A stretch of 64,000 nucleotides of DNA. Source: Dokdonella sp. (GTDB lineage Bacteria; Pseudomonadota; Gammaproteobacteria; Xanthomonadales; Rhodanobacteraceae). The notes under the pieces are model-generated. The model saw only the letters and a list, made by a program, of their open reading frames with translations, made no database searches and was not told where the DNA came from. Position numbers and translations under genes: made by a program. Each line of letters starts with the position of its first letter. Positions within the stretch are counted from its first letter, which is position 1. The stretch spans positions 124,001 to 188,000 of the forward strand of contig NZ_JAHCAQ010000006.1 of NCBI RefSeq assembly GCF_019634845.1, given 5' to 3'. Shown piece by piece: positions 49,984 through 60,540 of this stretch.

Positions 49984-52900
49984 GGCGGTGTGGATCTGCG
50001 GTCTGGCCGAGCGTGGTCTCGGGCGGTTCGAGATGGTCGCCGAGCACGCGCCGCACCGCGACGTAGAACACCGGAATGAACAACAGTCCGAGCAGGGTGG
50101 CGAACAGCATGCCGCCGACCACGCCGGTGCCGATCGCGTGGCGCGAGTTGGCGCCGGCGCCAGTCGACACGGCCAGCGGCAGGCAGCCGAGGATGAATGC
50201 GAACGAGGTCATCAGGATCGGGCGGAAGCGCAGTCGCGCGGCATCGACCACGGCCACCCCGAGTGGGCGCCCTGCGCGCTGTTCGGCCACCGCGAATTCG
50301 ATGATGAGGATGGCGTTCTTGGCCGCCAGGCCGATGATCGTGATGATGCCGATCTTGAAGTAGACGTCATTGGTGAGGCCGCGCGCCATCGTTGCCACGA
50401 GGGCGCCGAGCACGCCCAGCGGCACCACCAGCAGCACCGACAGCGGAATCGACCAGCTCTCATACAGCGCCGCCAGGCACAGGAACACCACCAGCAGCGA
50501 CAGCGCGTACAGGATCGGTGCCTGATTGCCCGAGATGATTTCCTGCAGCGACTGGCCGGTCCAGTCGAAGCCGAAGCCCGTTGGCAGGTCACTGCGGATG
50601 ATGTCCTGCATGGCCTGCATCGCGGTGCCGGAGCTGGCGCCGGCGGCGGGACTGCCGACGATCTCGATCGCGCCGTAGCCGTTGTAGCGGCTCAGCGTGG
50701 GAGGCGCCATGATCCATTGCGACCGGACCACGTTCGACAGTGGGATCATCGCCGGCAGAGGGCTGCCACCGCTCGCGCCGGCTGCGGTCTCGTGACGGGT
50801 GGCGCTGGGCACGAAGAAATGGGACAGCGCCTCGGGCCCCATGCGGAACGGCGCATCGGCCTGCATCGTCACGCGCTGCACGCGACCCTGATTGAAGAAG
50901 TCGTTGGCGTACACCGGCGCCAGCATGAGCTGGATCGCGGTGTAGACGTCACTCAACGACAGGCCCATCGACTGCGCCTGCACGCGATCGACCTGCATCG
51001 ACAACTGGGTGGTCGGCGGCAGGATGTTGGGGCGCACGCCGGTCAGCACGTCGCTGCGTTGCGCCGCCTTGGCCAGCAGCGTGTCCTGCGCCTGCAGCAA
51101 AGCGTCGTGGCCGAGGCCGGCGCGATCCTGCAGGTAGAGGTCGAAGCCGCCGAACTGGCCCAGGCCACGGATCGTGGCCTGGTTCATCACGAATACCTGT
51201 GCGTCAGGGATCGCGGTGGACAGTGCGCCGTTGAGCTGGCGCACCACGGCGGTGGCGACGCGATCGGCCCGGGTGCGCTCGTCCCACGGCTTGAGGCGGA
51301 TGAATGCCATGCCGGTGTTGCTGCCATTGCCGACGAAGCTGAAACCCGACACCGCGATGACGCCTTCCACGGCCGGATTGGCCCGCACTGCCTCGGTGAC
51401 CTCGCGCATGACCTTGCGCGTGCGCTCGATGCTCGCGCCCGAGGGCAGGGTGACGATGCCAAACACCGAGCCCTGGTCTTCCTCCGGCACGAAGCTCGAC
51501 GGAATCTTCCAGAACAGGAATCCGCACAACACGGCGGCAATGACGAATGCCGCCATCCAGCGCGGCGCGTGGCGGATCGCGCTCAGTACGTGACCGGTAT
51601 AGGTCTGCTGCACGCGATTGAACATCCGGTCGAAGGCGCGGTACACGATGTTCTTTTTCTGCTCGTGCAGCGGCTTGAGCAGGGTTGCGCACAGCGATGG
51701 CGTGAAGACCAGGGCGAGGAAGGCCGAGAACGCCGTCGACAGCGCGATGGTCAGGCAGAACTGGCGGTAGATCACGCCGACCGAACCCGACTGCAGTGCG
51801 CTGGGGATGAACACCGCCATCAGCACCACCGCGATCGCCACCACCGCGCCGGTGAGCTGGCCCATGGCCTTGCGCGTCGCATCGCGCGGCGACAGGCCTT
51901 CCTCGCTCATGATGCGTTCGACGTTCTCGATCACCACGATCGCATCGTCGACCACGATGCCGATGACGAGCACCATGCCGAACAGCGTGAGCTGGTTGAT
52001 CGTGAAGCCGGCCAGCCACAGGCCGAGGAAGCCGCCCATCAATGCCACCGGCACCACGAGCAGGGCGATGATCGTCATGCGCAGGTTCTGCAGGAAGATC
52101 AGCATGACCAGGAACACGAGCACGATCGCCTCGCCCAGCGTCTTGATCACTTCGCGGATCGAGAACTGGATGAACGGCGTGGTGTCGTAGGGAACGAACC
52201 AGCTCACGCCGGGCGGGAATGCCGTCTGCAGTTCGTCGAGGCGCGCCTTGACCGCTTCGGCCACGCCGAGCGCATTGGCACCGGTCTGCAACTGCACGGC
52301 GAAGCCGGCCACGCTCTGGTTGTTGTAGGTGACGCTCACGCCGTAGGACGAGGGGCCGAGCTCGACACGGGCAACGTCGCCCAGGCGCACCGTGGTGCCG
52401 TCGGGGTCGCTGCGCAGGATGATGTCGGCGAACTGCGCGGGCGAGGTGAAGCGGCCTTCGGCGGTGACGGTGGCCGAAAAACCGTTGCCGGGTACCGCCG
52501 GCTCGGTACCGAGCGAACCGGCGGCGACCTGGATGTTCTGGTTGCGCACCGCGGCGAGCGCCTGCGCCGCCGACAGGTTGTAGCCGCGCAACTTGTCGGC
52601 ATCGAGCCAGATCCGCATCGCGTATTCCGACCCGAACTGGCGCACGTTGCCCACGCCCGCCACGCGCTGGATCTGCGGGATCACGCTGACCGCGGCAAGG
52701 TTGTTGAGCGCGCCCGAGTCGAGCTTGCCGTCCTCGGACTTGAGCATCGCCACCATGAGGAAGTCGGGGTTCTGCTTGGCGACGACGATGCCCTGCTGCA
52801 CGACCTCGCTGGGCAGGCGCGGCGTGGCCAGCGCGGCCTTGTTCTGGGTCTGCACCTGGGCGATGTCGGCATTGGTGCCCGGGGCGAAGGTCAGCGTGAT

Positions 52901-53167
52901 CGAGGCCGAGCCATCCGAACCGGAACTGGCGCTGAAGTAGCTGAGGTTGTCGATGCCGGTGAGCTGCTGCTCGATGACCTGGGTGACGGCTTTCTCGACG
53001 GTGGCCGCATCGGCGCCGGGGTAGCTGGCCGAGATCACCACCTGCGGCGGCGCGATCGACGGATAGGACTCGATGCCCAGGCGCGTGATGGCGAGCAGGC
53101 CCGCGAGCGTGATGAGGATCGCGATGACGCGCGCGAAGACCGGATGGTCGATGAAGAAATTGGACAT
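49976..53167 (-). CDS. RND efflux permease (HAE1/AcrB type)
   Basis: 1063-residue inner-membrane proton-driven drug exporter. The start MSNFFIDHPVFARVIAILITLAGL, the IAPPQV periplasmic entry, and TM4 with GIVVDDAIVVIENVER (the proton-relay aspartates) are canonical AcrB features. FVPEEDQG and the second repeat with AAKNAILIIEFA are also present. It forms a tripartite pump with the adaptor encoded 31 bases upstream. No OprM/TolC-type outer-membrane channel gene is present in the operon. Confidence 0.95.
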   Translation of the reverse strand: MSNFFIDHPVFARVIAILITLAGLLAITRLGIESYPSIAPPQVVISASYPGADAATVEKAVTQVIEQQLTGIDNLSYFSASSGSDGSASITLTFAPGTNADIAQVQTQNKAALATPRLPSEVVQQGIVVAKQNPDFLMVAMLKSEDGKLDSGALNNLAAVSVIPQIQRVAGVGNVRQFGSEYAMRIWLDADKLRGYNLSAAQALAAVRNQNIQVAAGSLGTEPAVPGNGFSATVTAEGRFTSPAQFADIILRSDPDGTTVRLGDVARVELGPSSYGVSVTYNNQSVAGFAVQLQTGANALGVAEAVKARLDELQTAFPPGVSWFVPYDTTPFIQFSIREVIKTLGEAIVLVFLVMLIFLQNLRMTIIALLVVPVALMGGFLGLWLAGFTINQLTLFGMVLVIGIVVDDAIVVIENVERIMSEEGLSPRDATRKAMGQLTGAVVAIAVVLMAVFIPSALQSGSVGVIYRQFCLTIALSTAFSAFLALVFTPSLCATLLKPLHEQKKNIVYRAFDRMFNRVQQTYTGHVLSAIRHAPRWMAAFVIAAVLCGFLFWKIPSSFVPEEDQGSVFGIVTLPSGASIERTRKVMREVTEAVRANPAVEGVIAVSGFSFVGNGSNTGMAFIRLKPWDERTRADRVATAVVRQLNGALSTAIPDAQVFVMNQATIRGLGQFGGFDLYLQDRAGLGHDALLQAQDTLLAKAAQRSDVLTGVRPNILPPTTQLSMQVDRVQAQSMGLSLSDVYTAIQLMLAPVYANDFFNQGRVQRVTMQADAPFRMGPEALSHFFVPSATRHETAAGASGGSPLPAMIPLSNVVRSQWIMAPPTLSRYNGYGAIEIVGSPAAGASSGTAMQAMQDIIRSDLPTGFGFDWTGQSLQEIISGNQAPILYALSLLVVFLCLAALYESWSIPLSVLLVVPLGVLGALVATMARGLTNDVYFKIGIITIIGLAAKNAILIIEFAVAEQRAGRPLGVAVVDAARLRFRPILMTSFAFILGCLPLAVSTGAGANSRHAIGTGVVGGMLFATLLGLLFIPVFYVAVRRVLGDHLEPPETTLGQTADPHRHG

Positions 53168-53198
53168 GGGCTCAGGTTCCTGGCGGGCGCGGCGCGGC

Positions 53199-54374
53199 TC
53201 AGCGCGCAGCCGGCGCCACGGCCGGCACGGTTGCCGCGCTGGCCTGGGCCTGCCACGGCGTCGCGGCGGCGGGCGTGCCGACCGTCACCTTCTGCAGGCC
53301 GCTCACGATGATGCGGTCGCCATCGTCGAGGCCGCTGGTGACGATCCAGTCGCTGCCTTGCAGCCGGTCAGCGGCGATGCGCTTGCGCGCCACCTTGTCG
53401 TCGCTGCCGACCACCATCACGTAGGCGCCCTCGGCGTCGCGCTGCACGGCGCGTTGCGGCACCAGCCAGGCGTGGTTGAGGGCGCCCAGTTCGAGCTTGA
53501 TGTTGACGAACATGCCCGGCAGCAGCGCGTGGTCGGGGTTGGGCACGCTGCCGCGCAGCGTGACGGCGCCGGTACCGGCGTCGACGGCGCTGTCGGAAAA
53601 GTCGACCGAACCGGCGTGGGCATAAGGCGTGCCATCGGGCAGCGAGACGACGATGCGCGCGGTGTTGGGAGCCGCCAGCGCCACTTCGCCACTGAGTGCA
53701 GCGCGGCGCATTTCGTCGTAGATCCCGACGGCCTGGGCGAAATTGACGTACAGCGGGTCGATCTGGTCGATCGTGGTGAGCAGGGTGGCCTCACCTTGGC
53801 CGACCAGTGCGCCCTCGGTGACCTGCTGCTTGCCGGCGCGACCAGCGATCGGTGCGGTGACGTTGGCGTAGCCGAGGTTGATGCGTGCGCTGTCGACATT
53901 GGCCTGGGCCTGCTTGACCGCGGCGGCGGCGGTGCGCTCGGCCGCTTCGGCGCTGTCGAGCGCGGCCTGCGACAGCAGGCCCTTGGCGGCCACCGATCGT
54001 GCGCGTTCGGCTGCGATGTGGCTGTTCTGGTATGTCGCCTGTGCCGCGGCCAGGTTGGCCAGTTGTGCATTGAGCGTGGCACGCAGCGGGGCCGGGTCGA
54101 TCTCGAACAGGGGCTGGCCCTGTGCGACGTCGCTGCCTTCGGTGTAGACGCGCTTGTGGAGGATGCCGGCCACGCGCGCACGCACGTCGGCGCTGCGCAC
54201 GGGCGACAGCCGACCGACCAGGTCCTGGGTCAGCGGCACGCTCTGCGCCTGGGCGCGGATCACGCTCACTGCCACCGGTGCGGCAGTGGATGAAGCGGCC
54301 TTGTTGCCGTTGCCGCAAGCCGTTGCCGCGAGCGCAGCAGCACACACACTCAATACACGAAGCGCCAGAGTCAT
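53199..54374 (-). CDS. RND efflux periplasmic adaptor lipoprotein
   Basis: 391 residues. The N terminus MTLALRVLSVCAAALAATACG ends in a lipobox, so it is anchored in the inner membrane. The membrane-fusion pattern is complete: LVGRLSPVRSADVRARVAGIL, a lipoyl-like half, an alpha-helical hairpin (about 100-165), TAPIAGRAG, and a beta-barrel with LLPGMFVNIKLELG. It resembles MexA/AcrA adaptors. It is the first gene of the operon and diverges from the glutamate dehydrogenase gene; the 239-base gap between them should contain both promoters. Confidence 0.94.
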   Translation of the reverse strand: MTLALRVLSVCAAALAATACGNGNKAASSTAAPVAVSVIRAQAQSVPLTQDLVGRLSPVRSADVRARVAGILHKRVYTEGSDVAQGQPLFEIDPAPLRATLNAQLANLAAAQATYQNSHIAAERARSVAAKGLLSQAALDSAEAAERTAAAAVKQAQANVDSARINLGYANVTAPIAGRAGKQQVTEGALVGQGEATLLTTIDQIDPLYVNFAQAVGIYDEMRRAALSGEVALAAPNTARIVVSLPDGTPYAHAGSVDFSDSAVDAGTGAVTLRGSVPNPDHALLPGMFVNIKLELGALNHAWLVPQRAVQRDAEGAYVMVVGSDDKVARKRIAADRLQGSDWIVTSGLDDGDRIIVSGLQKVTVGTPAAATPWQAQASAATVPAVAPAAR

Positions 54375-54613
54375 GGGCGTCCCTGAACCGAACGATGGAG
54401 GAAATGGATGCGAGCTTGGCAGGCCAGGCACGAATCGACAGTGCAGGAAGTTGGCCGCACGGCCAATTATCATACGCAACGGTACAGAAAGTGTCACGCG
54501 CAGGCGGTGCGCGCTCGCGCCGAGGCGCCTCGTTCAGGCGCGTGGCTGGCTACGCTGCTGGGGCGCGCGTATCCTAGCCGGTTTTCGATTCCCGCCCTTT
54601 TTTCGGACCCGAC

Positions 54614-57600
54614 ATGACCGACCCAGGCGCCTCGCGCGGTACGCAGTTCGACTCCATCCTGACGCAACTTGCCACGCTCGTCGACGCGACCGGCCAGGCC
54701 CAGGCGGCGCAATTCGCGCGGCGCTTCCTCGAACGCGTTGCGCCCGACGACATCGCCGCGCGGGCGCCGGCGGAGTGGGCGGCGCTGGTCGCGCGGGTGC
54801 TCGACTTCATCGGCACCCGTGCCGCGCAGTCGCCGCGGCTGCGGCTGACCCACGTGGGCAGCGGCAATCGCGCGCGTACTCTCGTCGACATCGTCACCGA
54901 CGACATGCCGTTCCTCGTCGATTCGGTCGGCATGGCCATCACCGCGGCCGGCCTCGGCACGCATCTGGTCATCCATCCCGTCATTGCGGTCCGTCGCGAC
55001 GGTGCCGGCCGCCTGCTGGCACTGGCCGACCATGACGGTGACGGAACGCAGGCCGAGTCGGTGATGCATCTGGAGATCGACCGCGTTGCCGACGATGCCG
55101 CGGCGCAGGCGCTGGAGCAGGCGATCGGTGCCGCACTCGCCGACGTGCGCGCCAGCGTGGCCGACTGGGCCGCGATGCGCGCCAGCATGCTCGCGATCGC
55201 CGACGATCTGCCGCGCCGCAAGATGCCGGTGCAGGCGGCCGGCGTGGCCGAGGCGCAGGAGTTCCTGCGCTGGGCGGTCAACGACAACTTCACGTTCCTC
55301 GGCTACCGCGAGTACGAGGTGGCCAAGGTTGCTGGCGACGAGGTGCTGCAGGCCGTCGAGCAGTCGGGGCTGGGCATCCTGCGCGGTGCCGAGCGCGCGC
55401 AGACGCCGCGTTCGCTGCGCACCCTGGTGGCGGCCGAGCTGCCGCAGTCCGGCGCGATGGACGCGATCATCCTCACCAAGACCAATGCCCGCAGCCGCGT
55501 GCACCGCGCCGGCTACATGGATTACATCAGCGTGCTGCGCTTCAACGACGCCGGTGTGCCGGTGGCCGAACAGCGCTTCCTCGGCCTGTTCACCAGCAGT
55601 GCCTACATGGCACGACCGCAGGAAGTGCCGCTGGTGCGGCGCAAGGTCGAAGCCGTGCTGGCGCGCTCCGGCCTGCGTCGCGATGCCCACTCGGGCAAAG
55701 CCTTGCGTCATGTGCTCGAGCAATTGCCGCGCGACGAGCTGTTCCAGTCGAGCGAGGACGAGCTGTTCGAGCTGGCCACCGGCGTGCTGGCGCTGCGCGC
55801 GCGGCCGCGCGTGCGCCTGTTCGTGCGCCGCGACAAGTACGGTCGGTTCCATTCCTGCCTGGTCTACCTGCCGCGCGAGAACCTGACCACGCCGGTGCGC
55901 GAGCGCATCACCGACACCGTGAGCCACGCGCTGCACGCCGAGCACGTCGATTCGACGCTGCAGATCGGCGACGCGCCGCTGGCGCTGCTGCATCTGGTGA
56001 CCCGGCCGCGGCCGGGCGAGCAGGTCGTTTGCGATCTGGCGTGGCTCGATCGCGAGGTCGCGGGCATCGTGCGCAACTGGCACGGCGAACTGCGCGAGGC
56101 ATTGATCGCGACCGAGGGCGATGGCGCCGGGCGCAGCCTCGCCGCGCGCTTCGCCGAGCTGCCGGCCGGTTACATCGAGCGTGCCACGCCGGCTGGTGCC
56201 GCGGCCGACGTGGTGCTCGCGGCGCAACTGCAAGGCAGCAACGACATCCGGTTGAGCCTGCGGCCGGCGCCGGGGCAGGCCGGACAGCTGCATTTCAAAA
56301 TCTTCCGCCACGGCGCGGACATCGCGCTGTCCGAGGCGATTCCGCTGCTCGAGAACATGAATCTGCAGGTGCTCACCGAGCAGCTCGATGAACTCGAGCT
56401 CGGCGGCGCCCACCTGCGCATCCAGGACATCGTGGCGCGGCCGCAGACGGCCTGCGCGTTCGACATCGCCACCATTGCGCCGGCGTTCGAGCAGGCATTC
56501 GAGCAGATCTGGCGCGGCAACGCCGAAAACGATGGCTTCAACAAGCTCATCCTTGGCGCACACATGAGCTGGCGTCAGGTGGCGATGCTGCGTGGCTACT
56601 GCAAGTACCTGCTGCAGACCGGCGTGCCGTTCTCGCAGGCCTATGTCGAGGAGACGCTCAACCGCTATCCGGCGCTGGCCGGCCTGCTGGTGGAGCTGTT
56701 CGAGGCCGGCTTCGATCCCGCGCGCGAGCAGGGTGGCGAGGCGGCCGACGATGCGGTGGCGCGCCTGCGCGGCAAGCTCGGTGCACTGTTGCCGGCCGCC
56801 GTGCTGGCCAAGCTGCCGGGCGATTACATCGATGCACTGGCCGCTGCCCGTGTCCAGCCTCGCGCGGAGCAGATCGCCGCCACGGTCGCGGCGATCAAGG
56901 CGCTGCTCGACCATGTGGCGAGCCTCGATGAGGACCGCATCCTGCGTGCCTATCTGGGCACCATCGGGGCGACGCTGCGCACCAACTATTTCCAGCTTGG
57001 CCGCAACGGCCGTCCGCACGATTACATCAGCTTCAAGTTCGATTCGGCCAAGGTGCCCGACCTGCCCAAGCCGCGGCCGTATCGCGAGATCTTCGTCTAC
57101 GGCGCACGTGTGGAGGGCATCCACCTGCGCTTCGGCGCCGTTGCCCGCGGTGGTCTGCGCTGGTCGGATCGGCGCGAGGACTTCCGCACCGAAGTGCTCG
57201 GTCTGGTCAAGGCCCAGATGGTCAAGAACACCGTGATCGTGCCGGTCGGCTCCAAGGGCGGCTTCTTCGTCAAGCGCCCACCCGCCGGCGGTGACCGCGA
57301 TGCGGTGCAGGCCGAGGGCATCGCCTGCTACCAGATGTTCATCAACGGCCTGCTCGACGTGACCGACAACCTCGTCGACGGCAAGGTGGTGCCGCCGCGC
57401 AACGTGGTGCGCCATGACGCCGACGATCCCTATCTCGTCGTCGCCGCCGACAAGGGCACCGCCAAGTTCTCCGACATCGCCAACGCGATCAGTGCCGAAC
57501 ACGGTTTCTGGCTCGGCGATGCGTTTGCCTCGGGTGGTTCGGTCGGCTACGACCACAAGGGCATGGGCATCACCGCGCGCGGTGCCTGGGAGTCGGTCAA

Positions 57601-59548
57601 GCGCCACTTCCGCGCCCACGGCCACGACACCCAGACGCAGGATTTCACCTGCGTCGGCATCGGCGACATGTCGGGCGACGTGTTCGGCAATGGCATGCTG
57701 CTGTCGCGTCACATCAAGCTCGTGGCCGCGTTCGACCACCGCCACATCTTCATCGATCCCGATCCCGATCCGGCGCGCTCGTTTGCCGAGCGCGAGCGCA
57801 TGTTCAAGTTGCCGCGTTCATCGTGGGAGGACTACGACACCACGCTGATCTCGGCCGGTGGCGGCATCTACCCGCGCAGCGCCAAGACCATCACCCTGTC
57901 GAGCCAGGCACGCGCCGTGCTCGGCATCAGCAGCGACGAGCCGCTGACGCCGACCGCGCTGATGAGCGCGGTGCTGCGTGCGCCGGTGGACCTGCTGTGG
58001 AACGGCGGCATCGGCACCTACGTCAAGGCCGAGGCCGAGTCCAACGCCGAGGTCGGTGACCGCGCCAACAATGCGCTGCGCGTCAATGGCGCGGAACTGC
58101 GCTGCAAGGTGGTGGGCGAGGGCGGCAATCTCGGCTTCACCCAGCGCGGCCGCATCGAGGCGGCGCGCAAGGGCGTGCTGCTCAATACCGACTTCATCGA
58201 CAACTCGGCCGGTGTCGACACCTCCGATCACGAGGTCAACATCAAGATCCTGCTCAATGACGCCGTGCAGCGCGGCGAACTCAAGCTGGAGCAGCGCAAC
58301 GCGCTGCTGGCGGCGATGACCGACGAGGTTGCCCACCTCGTGCTCAACGACAACTATCGCCAGAACCAGGCGCTGACGGTCATGGAGCACATGTCGGCGC
58401 AGCGCATCGGCTCCAACGCCCACTTCATCCGCACGCTCGAGGCCGAGGGACTGCTCGACCGCCAGATCGAGTTCCTGCCCAGCGAGACCGAGCTGGCCGA
58501 GCGCAAGGCCCGCCATCAGGGCATGACGCGGCCCGAACTGGCCGTGCTGCTGTCCTATTCCAAGCTCAAGCTGTTCGAGCAGCTGCTGCATTCGGACGTG
58601 CCGGAGGATCCGTTCCTGTCCAAGGAGCTGGCGCGGTATTTCCCCGCGCCGCTGCAGGGCACTTATGCCGAGCACATGCAGCGGCATCGCCTCAAGCGCG
58701 AGATCATCGCCACCGCGGTCACCAACTCGCTGGTGAACCGCATGGACGCGACATTCGTGTTGCGCATGCAGGAGGATACCGGCCAGCCGCCGGCGGCGAT
58801 CGCCAAGGCCTACAGCGCCGTGCGCGAGATCGTCGGTTCGCGCGAGCTGTGGGCCGACATCGAGGCGCTCGACGGCAAGGTGGCCGAGAGCGTGCAGATC
58901 GATGCGCTGCTCAAGATCTGGGACCTGCAGCGCAACCTCACGCGCTGGGTGCTCAGCCATCATGGCAACGCGCTCGACATCGCCTGGCTGGTCGATCGCT
59001 ACGGTCCCGGCATGGCCGCCCTCAAGGCCGCCCTGCCGCAGGTGCTGGTGGCGCACAGCCGCGCCGACTACGACGTCGACGTCGAGAAGTGGCAGGGCCT
59101 GGACGTGCCTGAGGCGCTGGCCGAGGCGCTGGCCAAGATCGCCGAACTCAGCCCCGCCTTCGATGTCGTCGCGGTCGCGCTCGACGTGGAGCAGCCGGTG
59201 GCGCGCGTCGCGTCGGTGTATTTCGAGCTGGCCCATCACCTCGACATGGCCGGCTTGCGGCGCCAGATCGAGGCGCTGCCGGTGGAGAGCCGCTGGCATG
59301 CGCAGGCACGCGGCGCGCTGCGTGATGAGCTGGCCGCGCAGCACTGTGCGCTGGTGCGGCAGGTGCTGGCGGGCGCCGCCGCCGGTGAGCCACATCCGGC
59401 GGCGCGCTGGATCGAGCGCGACGATCCCGCGCTCAAGTTCACGCTCGGCATGCTCGAGGAAATCCGCAGCCAGCCGGTCGACTATCCGATCGCCTCGGTG
59501 GCCCTGCGCCGGTTTGCACAGTTGGTGCAGGCCGGGGCCAAGGGCTGA
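54614..59548 (+). CDS. gdhB: NAD-specific glutamate dehydrogenase, 180-kDa type
   Basis: 1644 residues, the size of the large GDH class. The N-terminal ACT-like regions (about 1-600) lead to the catalytic domain with RFGAVARGGLRWSDRREDFRTEVLGLVKAQ. The lysine region VPVGSKGGFFVKRP, VVAADKGTAKFSDIAN and DMSGDVFGNGMLLS follow. The C-terminal ~450 residues form the regulatory helical region. It oxidises glutamate to 2-oxoglutarate, feeding amino-acid carbon to the TCA cycle. A GC-rich hairpin follows the stop. Confidence 0.95.
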   Translation: MTDPGASRGTQFDSILTQLATLVDATGQAQAAQFARRFLERVAPDDIAARAPAEWAALVARVLDFIGTRAAQSPRLRLTHVGSGNRARTLVDIVTDDMPFLVDSVGMAITAAGLGTHLVIHPVIAVRRDGAGRLLALADHDGDGTQAESVMHLEIDRVADDAAAQALEQAIGAALADVRASVADWAAMRASMLAIADDLPRRKMPVQAAGVAEAQEFLRWAVNDNFTFLGYREYEVAKVAGDEVLQAVEQSGLGILRGAERAQTPRSLRTLVAAELPQSGAMDAIILTKTNARSRVHRAGYMDYISVLRFNDAGVPVAEQRFLGLFTSSAYMARPQEVPLVRRKVEAVLARSGLRRDAHSGKALRHVLEQLPRDELFQSSEDELFELATGVLALRARPRVRLFVRRDKYGRFHSCLVYLPRENLTTPVRERITDTVSHALHAEHVDSTLQIGDAPLALLHLVTRPRPGEQVVCDLAWLDREVAGIVRNWHGELREALIATEGDGAGRSLAARFAELPAGYIERATPAGAAADVVLAAQLQGSNDIRLSLRPAPGQAGQLHFKIFRHGADIALSEAIPLLENMNLQVLTEQLDELELGGAHLRIQDIVARPQTACAFDIATIAPAFEQAFEQIWRGNAENDGFNKLILGAHMSWRQVAMLRGYCKYLLQTGVPFSQAYVEETLNRYPALAGLLVELFEAGFDPAREQGGEAADDAVARLRGKLGALLPAAVLAKLPGDYIDALAAARVQPRAEQIAATVAAIKALLDHVASLDEDRILRAYLGTIGATLRTNYFQLGRNGRPHDYISFKFDSAKVPDLPKPRPYREIFVYGARVEGIHLRFGAVARGGLRWSDRREDFRTEVLGLVKAQMVKNTVIVPVGSKGGFFVKRPPAGGDRDAVQAEGIACYQMFINGLLDVTDNLVDGKVVPPRNVVRHDADDPYLVVAADKGTAKFSDIANAISAEHGFWLGDAFASGGSVGYDHKGMGITARGAWESVKRHFRAHGHDTQTQDFTCVGIGDMSGDVFGNGMLLSRHIKLVAAFDHRHIFIDPDPDPARSFAERERMFKLPRSSWEDYDTTLISAGGGIYPRSAKTITLSSQARAVLGISSDEPLTPTALMSAVLRAPVDLLWNGGIGTYVKAEAESNAEVGDRANNALRVNGAELRCKVVGEGGNLGFTQRGRIEAARKGVLLNTDFIDNSAGVDTSDHEVNIKILLNDAVQRGELKLEQRNALLAAMTDEVAHLVLNDNYRQNQALTVMEHMSAQRIGSNAHFIRTLEAEGLLDRQIEFLPSETELAERKARHQGMTRPELAVLLSYSKLKLFEQLLHSDVPEDPFLSKELARYFPAPLQGTYAEHMQRHRLKREIIATAVTNSLVNRMDATFVLRMQEDTGQPPAAIAKAYSAVREIVGSRELWADIEALDGKVAESVQIDALLKIWDLQRNLTRWVLSHHGNALDIAWLVDRYGPGMAALKAALPQVLVAHSRADYDVDVEKWQGLDVPEALAEALAKIAELSPAFDVVAVALDVEQPVARVASVYFELAHHLDMAGLRRQIEALPVESRWHAQARGALRDELAAQHCALVRQVLAGAAAGEPHPAARWIERDDPALKFTLGMLEEIRSQPVDYPIASVALRRFAQLVQAGAKG

Positions 59549-59552
59549 GCAC

Positions 59553-59585
59553 GCTGCCGGTCCCGCCCCGCGCGGGACCGGCAGC
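59553..59585 (+). terminator. Perfect 14-bp hairpin after glutamate dehydrogenase
   Basis: GCTGCCGGTCCCGC (59553-59566) pairs with GCGGGACCGGCAGC (59572-59585), loop of 5. No T-run follows, so it may act as a 3'-end stabiliser or a Rho-linked site rather than a standard terminator. Confidence 0.5.
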
Positions 59586-59727
59586 GGGCGCGCCCGGCAC
59601 CATCAGCGCGGCGGCCGGGCTGCGCGCACCCCGGTTCATCGCATAAGCTGTGGCCAGGGCCGCCAGCGGCGTGCGTCGATGTCGCCGCGCTGCCGACCAT
59701 TGCCTGCTGACCGCCGGATTCCGCCCG

Positions 59728-60486
59728 ATGCGCATCGCCTTTGTCGCCGCCCAGACCGCAGACGCCCAGACCGCGCTGGCCAGCCTCGTTGCGCGCTATG
59801 GCGACGCGCCGCTCGATGCCGCCAGCGTGATCGTCGCGCTCGGTGGCGATGGTTTCATGTTGCGAACGCTGCACCGGCACATGCCGCGTGGCCTGCCGGT
59901 GTATGGCATGAAGCTCGGCACCGTCGGTTTCCTCATGAACCAGTATGCCGACGGCGACTTGCCCGAACGGCTTGCCCTCGCGCAGCCGACGCTGCTGCGC
60001 CCGCTGGAAATGGACGCGGTCAGTGAAGCGGGCAGCAGCAGCCGCGCGCTCGCGTTCAATGAAGTCTCGCTGCTGCGCCAGACCAAGCAGGCGGCCCACA
60101 TCCGCGTCTCGCTCAATGGCGTGGTCAAGATCGAGGAACTGGTCTGTGATGGCGTGCTGGTGTCGACCACGGCCGGCTCGACGGCCTACAACCTGTCTGC
60201 GCACGGACCGATCCTGCCGTTGGGCTCGCAGTTGCTCGCGCTCACTCCGATCAGTCCGTTCCGGCCACGGCGCTGGCGTGGCGCGATCCTGCCGGCCGTG
60301 ACCGAGGTGAGGTTCGAGGTGCTCGACCCCTACAAGCGACCGGTCAGTGCCACCGCCGACTCGCACGAGGTGCGCGACATCATCGAGGTATCGATCCGCG
60401 AGTCGCGCGAGCGCACGATGAGTCTGCTGTTCGATCCCGAACACAACCTCGAAGAGCGCATCCTCAACGAGCAGTTCGAGCCCTGA
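59728..60486 (+). CDS. nadK: NAD kinase
   Basis: Phosphorylates NAD to NADP. The 252-residue product has [14 protein letters not shown] (GGDG motif), [23 protein letters not shown] and the [19 protein letters not shown] motif. The N-terminal extension is short, as in the smaller bacterial NadK group. ATG 59728 starts MRIAFVA. Downstream lies a short minus-strand gene. Confidence 0.93.
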   Translation: MRIAFVAAQTADAQTALASLVARYGDAPLDAASVIVALGGDGFMLRTLHRHMPRGLPVYGMKLGTVGFLMNQYADGDLPERLALAQPTLLRPLEMDAVSEAGSSSRALAFNEVSLLRQTKQAAHIRVSLNGVVKIEELVCDGVLVSTTAGSTAYNLSAHGPILPLGSQLLALTPISPFRPRRWRGAILPAVTEVRFEVLDPYKRPVSATADSHEVRDIIEVSIRESRERTMSLLFDPEHNLEERILNEQFEP

Positions 60487-60540
60487 GGATCGATCGCGGC
60501 AGCGGCGACGGCCCGCTGGCGCAGCGGCGCGGAGAGCGCC

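Noticed and set aside
49982-53311. A 1109-codon open frame on the plus strand opposite the RND permease
   Set aside because: It is His/Asp/Arg-rich nonsense composition typical of the antisense of GC-rich genes, with no domain; the permease on the other strand is certain.
54494-57745. A 1083-codon minus-strand open frame over the glutamate dehydrogenase gene
   Set aside because: Antisense shadow of a clearly identified 1644-residue enzyme.
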